From the NCBI GenBank assembly GCA_013334865.1, contig JAAXWS010000001.1, positions 95,067-159,066 of the forward strand: a stretch of DNA of 64,000 bases, in the 5' to 3' direction. The notes under the pieces are model-generated. The model was not told where the DNA came from and did no database searches. It saw only the letters and a program-made list of their open reading frames with translations. The DNA comes from Chlorobiaceae bacterium (GTDB lineage Bacteria; Bacteroidota; Chlorobiia; Chlorobiales; Chlorobiaceae). This document shows, piece by piece, positions 55,953 through 64,000 of the stretch; within the stretch, counting starts at the first letter, position 1; each line of letters opens with the position of its first letter. The position numbers and the translations under genes were made by a program.

Positions 55953-56309
55953 CTATGAGGCCCGTTTACCGCCTGATGCCCCCCAGTTTCCGGGGCGCTT
56001 CGGCTTAGGCAATGGAAGCTCGCTCGCCGTGGCGACGATCAGGCCGGCCAACCACGCACGGTCCTCGAGCCGGTCGTCGATCAGGAAATACGGCTTTGCC
56101 CCGGGATAGGGCGCCGCTTCCGCCACCTCCCCGGCATACATCCTTCCCGCCGACGTCGGCTTGACGTAGAGGGCATTGTCGCACACCAGAGCGACCAGCT
56201 TACCGCCACAATACACGGCATACTCCCCGAACATCTTCCGGAACGCAACCTCGCCGGCGGCCGCCATCTGCCCGCATGCATACTCGACAAACGAAAGCGA
56301 AGAGGCCAT
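55953..56309 (-). CDS. TfoX/Sxy N-terminal-domain protein
   Basis: 118 residues. VEYACGQMAAAGEVAFRKMFGEYAVYCGGKLVALVCDNALYVKPTSAGR is the TfoX_N pattern (R-x-M-F-G-x-x-x-x-Y). TfoX regulates competence in some gammaproteobacteria, but most stand-alone TfoX_N proteins have no known role. The end is short and basic. Lies 49 bp after the flavin oxidoreductase gene on the same strand. Confidence 0.87.
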   Translation of the reverse strand: MASSLSFVEYACGQMAAAGEVAFRKMFGEYAVYCGGKLVALVCDNALYVKPTSAGRMYAGEVAEAAPYPGAKPYFLIDDRLEDRAWLAGLIVATASELPLPKPKRPGNWGASGGKRAS

Positions 56310-56357
56310 AAACCGTCCTGTTTGGTTGTTTCAACCCGCAGCCACTGACAGACGCCC

Positions 56358-57572
56358 TCAAACCCCCTGGGGCAACCGGCCGTTCCAGCATCTGAGCGGC
56401 TCCTTTTCGATCATGATCGTGCAATAGTTGCACATGGTGCATTTCGAAGCTGCCTGCCTCCCCTCCTCATACTTCCTCACCAGAGATGGCTCGATGATGA
56501 ACGGACGTGACATCGACACGAAATCGGCCGCCCCATCACCGATAGCCCTCGACGACTCAGCCAGCGTATGGAGTCCGCCGACAACGACGACCGGGATCGA
56601 CACGGCCGCCCTGACTGCCCGGGACGCCTCGAGGTTGTAACCGCTCAGAGGTTTCGGGCCCGACGGCACAACAACAGGAAGAATGCGGCCCATCACCGGC
56701 TTGAGCATCCGCGGTATCGACTTGAACTTGAAATTGGCCGCAAGCACCGCTTCCATCGGCAACTTCGGGCCGCGCATGATCGCCAGCCCCTCGGCGATCG
56801 TGCCGGAAGAGACCTCCACGGCGGAGCAGCCGGCCACCTCGAGCATCATGGCGATCTTCACGGCCTCCCCCACCCGCATCCCTCCGGGCATGCCGTCGTA
56901 TCCGTTTATTTTCGCCAGCACCGGGTAATCCCCGAGCCTCTTTCTGATGCCGCCCATGATCTCCGAAACGATCCGGAACCGGTTCTCCAGCGACCCTCCC
57001 CATCGGTCCCGCCTCCGGTTTGAGTGGCCGGACAGGAACTGTGCCAGGAGGTACCCGTGCGCCATATGCAGCTGCACCCCGTCGAAACCCGCAGTTTTCG
57101 CCCGAGCCGCCGCATCGACAAACGCATCGATGATCTCCCTGATCCCGGCCTCCGTCAGTTCCTGAGGCGCCTCCTCGCTGTAATAACCATCCCTTACTGG
57201 AGATGGGGCAACCGTACACATTCCGGTAACCATCGAACGGGTCTGCCTACCGCAATGGGCGATCTGGAGGATCAACGGGGCACCCTCGCGATGCACCGCC
57301 CCGACAAGCCGCCGGTAAGCAGGCACCAGCTCGTCATCATCGATCATCAGCATGCCCGGGAAGTTGCATCTGCCCTGTTGCAGCACACCGGCATATCCGG
57401 TCACGATCGCCCCAACGCCGCCCCGGGCGAGGCGGACATACAGCTTTTCGAGCGATTCCAGCGGCGCCCCGTCGCCGTCCCCCATCCCCTCGTGCGTCGC
57501 CGAACGGATAAAACGGTTACGCAAGGCTATGCCGCCGATATTTGCGGGCTCGAAAATCCCTGATGACCCCAT
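56358..57572 (-). CDS. NADH:flavin oxidoreductase (old yellow enzyme family) with cysteine tail
   Basis: 404 residues. An FMN-binding TIM barrel with NRFIRSATHEGMGDGDG, LQIAHCGRQT, FDGVQLHMAHGYLLAQFLSGHSNRRRDRWGGSLENRFR and a phosphate-binding VVVGGLHTL end. The C-terminus has KCTMCNYCTIMIEKEPLRC, close to the 4Fe-4S motif of 2,4-dienoyl-CoA-reductase-type enzymes, but the second flavin/NAD domain is missing. So it resembles a truncated DCR-like form that may need a separate electron donor. Substrate unknown. Confidence 0.87.
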   Translation of the reverse strand: MGSSGIFEPANIGGIALRNRFIRSATHEGMGDGDGAPLESLEKLYVRLARGGVGAIVTGYAGVLQQGRCNFPGMLMIDDDELVPAYRRLVGAVHREGAPLILQIAHCGRQTRSMVTGMCTVAPSPVRDGYYSEEAPQELTEAGIREIIDAFVDAAARAKTAGFDGVQLHMAHGYLLAQFLSGHSNRRRDRWGGSLENRFRIVSEIMGGIRKRLGDYPVLAKINGYDGMPGGMRVGEAVKIAMMLEVAGCSAVEVSSGTIAEGLAIMRGPKLPMEAVLAANFKFKSIPRMLKPVMGRILPVVVPSGPKPLSGYNLEASRAVRAAVSIPVVVVGGLHTLAESSRAIGDGAADFVSMSRPFIIEPSLVRKYEEGRQAASKCTMCNYCTIMIEKEPLRCWNGRLPQGV

Positions 57573-57835
57573 GATGATGATGAAAAAGTTGACAATGACC
57601 AGTTAAAGGAATTTATGGGATCAAACAGAAAAACAGCTTGACGTTTATCACAAACGGCGATCGGGAAAGCCGTAGCCGCATGGGGCACAAACAAGCAAGA
57701 TGCCTTTCCATCAGGGGTCTGCGCCAACTGTCATGAACCCTTGATTTACGGGGTTGCCATCGCCTCATCAATGTACGTATATTCAAAATGTGGTTACCGG
57801 CAGCTCTGATCCCAAGCCTCAAAACGGAGACGGCA

Positions 57836-58864
57836 ATGCATCTCCCCCGTGCATTCGTTGTGGCCATATTGCTGCTGGCGCTCCCCTGCAGGGAAATGGC
57901 CGGGCGCGGGCAGCAGAAGACGTTGCTCCTGATGTGGTGGAACGTCGAGAACCTTTTCGATACGCGGGACGATCCGAACACGGAGGATGACGAGTTCACT
58001 CCGGCCGGGCGCCTGCACTGGACGGAGAAGAAGCTGCTGCTGAAGCGGATCAGGATCGCCGCGGTTCTGGGAGGAGTCTCACTCGATCGGCGCTTCGGGT
58101 CATATCCGGACCTGATCGCCTTCGCGGAGTCGGAGAACCGGCAGGTGTTCGCCGGAACGATCGCCTCGGCAGGGCTCGGGGCATATCGTATCGCCTACCA
58201 TGAGAGTCCCGATCCGAGGGGCATCGACATCGGCCTGGCGTGGAACCCCGCAACGGTCAGCTTTACCGGATCCAGGGCTTACCGTGTTTCGCTTCCCGAC
58301 CACCACAGGACCCGGGACGTGATCGTCGCCGGGTTCCTGGCCTCCGGCCATCCGTTCAGCGTGGTGCTCAACCACTGGCCGTCGCGGTCGTTCGATAGGG
58401 CGTGGAGCGAGCCGAAGCGGCTTGCGGCCGCCGCCGTGACGAGGCATGTGGTCGACAGCCTCCGGACGCGTGACGCGAATGCCGCGATCGTGGTGATGGG
58501 AGACTTCAACGACCAGCCTGAAAACCGCTCGTTGCGGGAGGTGCTGGGTTCATCGTTCGACCGGAAGGAGGTGCGGGCGCATGGCGGCCGCATGCTCTAC
58601 AACTGCTGGAACGAGGTGCGGGCCGGGGGAAGCTACGCCTACCATGGCCAGTGGGAACGGATCGACCAGGTGCTCGTCTCGTCCGCCCTGCTGGGAAACC
58701 GGAACCTGCACCTCGGCCCGAAGTCGTTCACGACATTCTCGTTCCCTCACATGTTTGCGATCCCCGGAAAGAAGCTCTATACGACCTTCGAGAAGGGGCG
58801 CTACGTGGGCGGTTACTCGGACCACCTGCCGCTGCTGCTGAAGATCGGCCTGTCGGAAGAATGA
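57836..58864 (+). CDS. Secreted endonuclease/exonuclease/phosphatase family protein
   Basis: 342 residues from ATG 57836 (MHLPRAFVVAILLLALPCREMAG), a signal peptide; the track start is 16 codons too early. EEP-fold marks: WWNVENLFDTRDDP (Asn and Glu for metal), VVLNHWPSRS, VVMGDFNDQPENRSLREVL and a final SDHLPLLLKI (Asp-His). It therefore has a full phosphodiesterase active site. Periplasmic nuclease or phosphatase; may gain phosphate or nucleosides from DNA. Convergent with hppA. Confidence 0.88.
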   Translation: MHLPRAFVVAILLLALPCREMAGRGQQKTLLLMWWNVENLFDTRDDPNTEDDEFTPAGRLHWTEKKLLLKRIRIAAVLGGVSLDRRFGSYPDLIAFAESENRQVFAGTIASAGLGAYRIAYHESPDPRGIDIGLAWNPATVSFTGSRAYRVSLPDHHRTRDVIVAGFLASGHPFSVVLNHWPSRSFDRAWSEPKRLAAAAVTRHVVDSLRTRDANAAIVVMGDFNDQPENRSLREVLGSSFDRKEVRAHGGRMLYNCWNEVRAGGSYAYHGQWERIDQVLVSSALLGNRNLHLGPKSFTTFSFPHMFAIPGKKLYTTFEKGRYVGGYSDHLPLLLKIGLSEE

Positions 58865-58929
58865 TCATGTGGTATGGGAGAGTGGTCACCGCCGGGTTCG
58901 CTGCGCTTCCCCCAAGCCGCCCACGGAAC

Positions 58930-58968
58930 GCCCCTGACGGGGCCGGGCACATTCGCCCCGTAGGGGCG
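58930..58968. repeat. Tandem GC hairpins between EEP and hppA
   Basis: GCCCC-TGAC-GGGGC (58930-58943) and CGCCCC-GTA-GGGGCG (58954-58968), adjacent and alike, lie in the spacer after the EEP gene. They may end that transcript, though no T-run follows, or be part of a dispersed GC repeat. Confidence 0.5.
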
Positions 58969-59013
58969 TGATACGGGTAGCGCGGAGCGACAGCCCCGGG
59001 CAACCTGATGGCG

Positions 59014-59046
59014 AAAAAAAACCGCCCCGGAAATCCGGGGCGGTTT
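59014..59046 (-). terminator. Terminator of hppA
   Basis: Minus strand AAACCGCCCCGG-ATTT-CCGGGGCGGTTT then more Ts: 12-bp perfect stem with T-run, 34 bp after the hppA stop. Confidence 0.93.
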
Positions 59047-59080
59047 GTCTGGCCGTTCGGCCTTGTTGGAGTGTATTCTC

Positions 59081-61510
<2,430 letters not shown>

Positions 61511-61755
61511 TTTCTCTGTTTACGTGATTACAGAAAGACTGCTGACTGCAGGAGCATCATGTGACTGAGAAAGAACGGCCCTGCTGGAAAACAGGATTTT
61601 CAAAAGTAGCAACTTTTTCCCGTAACTCATCAAGAAAAAATAAAAAAGGGATTTGGCGCCGTTAACAATGGCGCAAATTTTTCTTTGCATCCCTTGCCTT
61701 TTGATGGCCACGCGCTGCTATATTCCCGTGCTGTCAACAACGAAATTCCAGCCCA

Positions 61756-62325
61756 ATGAAACTCATCGTCGGACTCGGCAACCCCGAGGCGAAATACGCA
61801 GGAACCAGGCACAACATCGGCTTTGACGTCGTCGACCACCTTGCCATGAGACATGGCGGTTCGTTCGCCTCCGGCCGGGGCAACTACCAGTTCGCGAAGA
61901 TCGCCTGCCCGGGCGGCCCACTGCTGCTGGTCAAGCCGATGACCTACATGAACCTCTCCGGTCAGGCCGTCGTGGCTGCCATGAACTTCTACAAGTTCAC
62001 CCGGGAGCAGCTGCTCGTGGTCTGCGACGACGTCAACATTCCCCTGGGCTCGATCCGCATCAGGGCGAAGGGGTCGGCCGGCGGCCAGAACGGATTGAAG
62101 AACATCATCCTCAACCTTGGCAGCGAGGAGTTCGCCCGCCTGAGGGTCGGGGTGGGACAGGAGCGGATGCCTGCATCACTCTCATCTTTCGTGCTCTCGA
62201 AGTTCGGCGAGGAGGAGACACCGACGGTCGAACGGGTGGTATCGGTGTGCCAAGACGCGGTACTGGCGTTCGCATCAAAGGGCGTGGAGTACGCCATGAC
62301 GACCTTCAACAAGGCGGAAATATAG
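61756..62325 (+). CDS. pth: Peptidyl-tRNA hydrolase
   Basis: Releases tRNA from abortive peptidyl-tRNA. 189 residues: KLIVGLGNPEAKYAGTRHNIGFDVVDHLA with the catalytic His (TRHNIG), LVKPMTYMNLSGQAV, VCDDVNIPLGSIRIRAKGSAGGQNGLKNIILNLGSEEFARLRVGVGQE. Complete and of normal length. Divergent from hppA across an AT-rich promoter region. Confidence 0.97.
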   Translation: MKLIVGLGNPEAKYAGTRHNIGFDVVDHLAMRHGGSFASGRGNYQFAKIACPGGPLLLVKPMTYMNLSGQAVVAAMNFYKFTREQLLVVCDDVNIPLGSIRIRAKGSAGGQNGLKNIILNLGSEEFARLRVGVGQERMPASLSSFVLSKFGEEETPTVERVVSVCQDAVLAFASKGVEYAMTTFNKAEI

Positions 62326-62380
62326 GGAAGAAGTGACGAGTGGAAAGATAATACCGTAGCGGGTGGTTTCTCGTCCTCAC

Positions 62381-62426
62381 CCATAGGTCTCATAGGTCCC
62401 ATACGACCCATTGGACCCATCAGGCC
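62381..62426. repeat. CATAGGTCC-type short repeats
   Basis: CCATAGGTCTCATAGGTCCCATACGACCCATTGGACCCATCAGGCC: four or five imperfect 9-11-bp units of CATAGGTCC/ACCCAT. Related words occur at 46096. Lies between convergent genes. Confidence 0.55.
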
Positions 62427-62458
62427 TAATCTTTCGAGTGATGAAGTTCGGATTACGT

Positions 62459-62478
62459 GTCACGTGTTACGCGTCACG
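62459..62478. repeat. 20-bp dispersed repeat, copy 2
   Basis: GTCACGTGTTACGCGTCACG, identical to 35157-35176, and again directly at the 3' end of a minus-strand gene (stop at 62484). Confidence 0.75.
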
Positions 62479-62483
62479 CCTGT

Positions 62484-63278
62484 TCACGCCGCGGCGGGAG
62501 CGAGCTCCTTGAGGAACCGGATCGCCCTGGAATTGAACTCTTTCGGCTGGTCGATATTGCAGACGTGCCCTGAGTTCCGGATAACCTGCAGGTAGGAGTT
62601 GGTGTGGCGGGTGACGATGAACTCGACTGCGGGAAGGAACATGTAATCCTCCTCCCCCATCAGGTAGAGGGTCGGTATGCCTGTATCCTTCTCTTCGAAA
62701 TACTTCAGCAGGGGATTGATCTCGTAGGTGAGCTTGAACCAGCGCATGAACTCCTTCTGTGCGACCTTCTTGGCTTCGTTCACGAAAAGCATCCGGGAGT
62801 GGCGATGCCTGGCCTTCGGCATGATGATCCAGGCGAAGAAGCTGTAGAGCCACATGTAGGGGACCATCCGCTTGAACATGTTGCCGACCGTCACGAGCAC
62901 CTTTGCCCTTACGTTCAGCCTGATGATAGCGCCTCCCATGATCATGGATTCGACGCGTTCGGGAGCGAGCTCGCTGAGGTTCCTGATCAGGATGGTACCG
63001 AGGGAAATGCCGACGAAATGCGCCTTTTCGATGCGAAGTTCGTCCATCACCTCAAGAATATCCCTGGTGATGTCCTCGAAATTATAGTGGCGCTCGTCCT
63101 TGCCGCTGACGATCTGCTTGGATTTGCCGTGCCCTCGGAGATCGACGAGCAGGATGTTGAAATGCCTGACGAACTCCTTGATCTGCATGAACCAGATCGA
63201 TGAGCTGCCGCCTGCACCATGTACAAAGACCACCCACGGGGCATCTTCCGAGACTTGATGTGTCTTGTAATGGAGCAT
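62484..63278 (-). CDS. Alpha/beta-hydrolase fold protein
   Basis: 264 residues. The oxyanion loop is VFVHGAGGSSSIWF, DLRGHGKSKQI follows, the nucleophile is in FVGISLGTILIRNL, the acid in LMGEEDYMFLPA and the His is in NSGHVCNIDQPKEF. A complete triad of the lysophospholipase/esterase-like group; substrate unknown. A helical cap (FKRMVPYMWLYSFFAWIIM) is hydrophobic and could touch the membrane. ATG at 63278. Confidence 0.87.
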   Translation of the reverse strand: MLHYKTHQVSEDAPWVVFVHGAGGSSSIWFMQIKEFVRHFNILLVDLRGHGKSKQIVSGKDERHYNFEDITRDILEVMDELRIEKAHFVGISLGTILIRNLSELAPERVESMIMGGAIIRLNVRAKVLVTVGNMFKRMVPYMWLYSFFAWIIMPKARHRHSRMLFVNEAKKVAQKEFMRWFKLTYEINPLLKYFEEKDTGIPTLYLMGEEDYMFLPAVEFIVTRHTNSYLQVIRNSGHVCNIDQPKEFNSRAIRFLKELAPAAA

Positions 63279-63345
63279 GGTACTTCGTTTTTTCTCTAAG
63301 AAGGAACATAATATAAGAATATAAACCGGATCTGAACAGTAAAGT

Positions 63346-63888
63346 TCACCCGTTCGCCCGAAACGCCCTGACGCACTCGAACATGGCGATGCCGGCAGCG
63401 ACAGCGACGTTCAGGGAGTGCTTGGTACCGTACTGCGGGATTTCAAGCACGCCGTCGCACAGGGAGAGGAGTTCGTCACCGATCCCCTCGACTTCGTTGC
63501 CTACGATGATCGCCGCGGGGAAATCCGCGGAACCGAGCCCGTCGTATGGCCGGCTGTTCTCGGTGATCTCGAGACCGAACACCCGCAGTCCGTCACGCTT
63601 CAGCCCCATCACCGCCTCGACAGGATCGGCGCAGTGCTCCCAGGCAACCGTCTCCTGCGCGCCGAGCGCAACCTTGTCGATCTCCTTCCTGGGCGGTGTG
63701 GCCGTGTAGCCGGTGATGACGATCTTTTCGATCCCGGCGGCGTCGGCGCTCCTGAACATCGCCCCGACGTTCCACATGCTCCGGATATTGTGCAGCACGA
63801 GCGTGACCGGGTGCCTCCGGGCGCCGGAGTACTCCTCGATGCTCAACCGCCCCATCTCGTCGCCTGCGAGCTGCCGGAAACGGGACAT
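63346..63888 (-). CDS. TrmH/SpoU-family RNA 2'-O-methyltransferase
   Basis: 180 residues from ATG 63888 (MSRFRQLAGDEMGRLSIEEY). The SPOUT knot is present: LVLHNIRSMWNVGAMFRSADAAGIEKIVITG (motif 1), AIIVGNEVEGIGDELL (motif 2) and LEIPQYGTKHSLNVAVAAGIAMFE (motif 3). It methylates ribose in a tRNA or rRNA; the exact site is unknown. The start lies 1 bp after the hisC stop, so the two genes are coupled. Confidence 0.9.
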   Translation of the reverse strand: MSRFRQLAGDEMGRLSIEEYSGARRHPVTLVLHNIRSMWNVGAMFRSADAAGIEKIVITGYTATPPRKEIDKVALGAQETVAWEHCADPVEAVMGLKRDGLRVFGLEITENSRPYDGLGSADFPAAIIVGNEVEGIGDELLSLCDGVLEIPQYGTKHSLNVAVAAGIAMFECVRAFRANG

Positions 63889-63889
63889 T

Positions 63890-64000
63890 TCAGAGCTTCC
63901 GAAGCAGTTCAAGGAGCCGGTCGTTCTCCTCCCGGAGCCCGACGTTGAAGCGGAGGCAGTTCTCCATGAGCGGGTATCCCGAGACGTTCCTGACGAGCAC
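63890..64000 (-). CDS. hisC: Histidinol-phosphate aminotransferase, C-terminal end (partial)
   Basis: Not in the ORF track because it is cut by the window edge. The 36 residues VLVRNVSGYPLMENCLRFNVGLREENDRLLELL match the end of HisC: VR, then the lysine-free CLRFNVG arginine strand and the EENDRLLE helix. The PLP domain is beyond the window. Directly upstream of the SpoU methylase. Confidence 0.85.
   Translation of the reverse strand: MLVRNVSGYPLMENCLRFNVGLREENDRLLELLRKL

Overview
The window is a GC-rich, gene-dense bacterial chromosome segment. It contains no phage, plasmid, IS or CRISPR signature. I judge it to come from a green sulfur bacterium (Chlorobiaceae, Chlorobium/Chlorobaculum type). 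The reasons are family-level recognition of many proteins, a stand-alone transketolase N-terminal subunit, a divergent membrane pyrophosphatase of the Chlorobium kind, an ArsA-type ATPase without arsenic genes, a large cobalamin uptake/salvage operon, and weak Shine-Dalgarno use with several GTG/TTG starts. This is inference, because I could not run a search.

Layout. 1-2286: an exporter of the MacB/LolD type (ATPase plus a large FtsX-like permease cut by the window edge). 2447-6264: a membrane SET-domain protein, an iron-dependent alcohol dehydrogenase overlapping a DUF134 protein, an OsmC protein and an alpha/beta hydrolase. 6614-11394: a four-gene cluster (two related secreted subunits, a PapD-like chaperone and a large usher-like outer-membrane protein) that looks like a divergent chaperone-usher surface-fibre system. 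A sigma-54-like promoter lies upstream of it. This is the best candidate for an undescribed system here. 11415-18250: a minus-strand B12 operon (TonB receptor, cobQ, cobO, btuC, btuD) behind a clear cobalamin riboswitch. A BtuF-like binding lipoprotein lies on the other strand at 19333. 20757-25927: MFS transporter, Gfo/Idh/MocA oxidoreductase, CCA-adding-type enzyme and purB. 26087-35913: pgi, an anti-sigma kinase, an outer-membrane protein, an acyltransferase-like protein, DAHP synthase, ArsA, a LysM lytic transglycosylase and truA. 35990-42259: a maltosyltransferase-like GH13 protein, a PfkB kinase, a sodium:solute symporter, maf and miaA. 42383-46083: a STAS protein with an AT-hook-like tail, Cfa, a NamZ-like protein and a hypothetical. 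46419-54479: initiator tRNA, metG, RicT, an acyltransferase, aspC, coaD, rsmD, the transketolase N-half and a DedA protein. 54505-64000: purC, small proteins, an old-yellow-enzyme-type reductase, an EEP nuclease, hppA, pth, a hydrolase, a SpoU/TrmH methylase and the tail of hisC.

Short palindromic elements recur between convergent genes. Two 65-bp near-perfect palindromes have the same ends and compensated stem changes (2905 and 29307). A 20-bp repeat GTCACGTGTTACGCGTCACG occurs twice, and one copy supplies the end of truA. There are also an 18-bp perfect palindrome (26045), a 47-bp perfect hairpin (32003) and several ordinary terminators.
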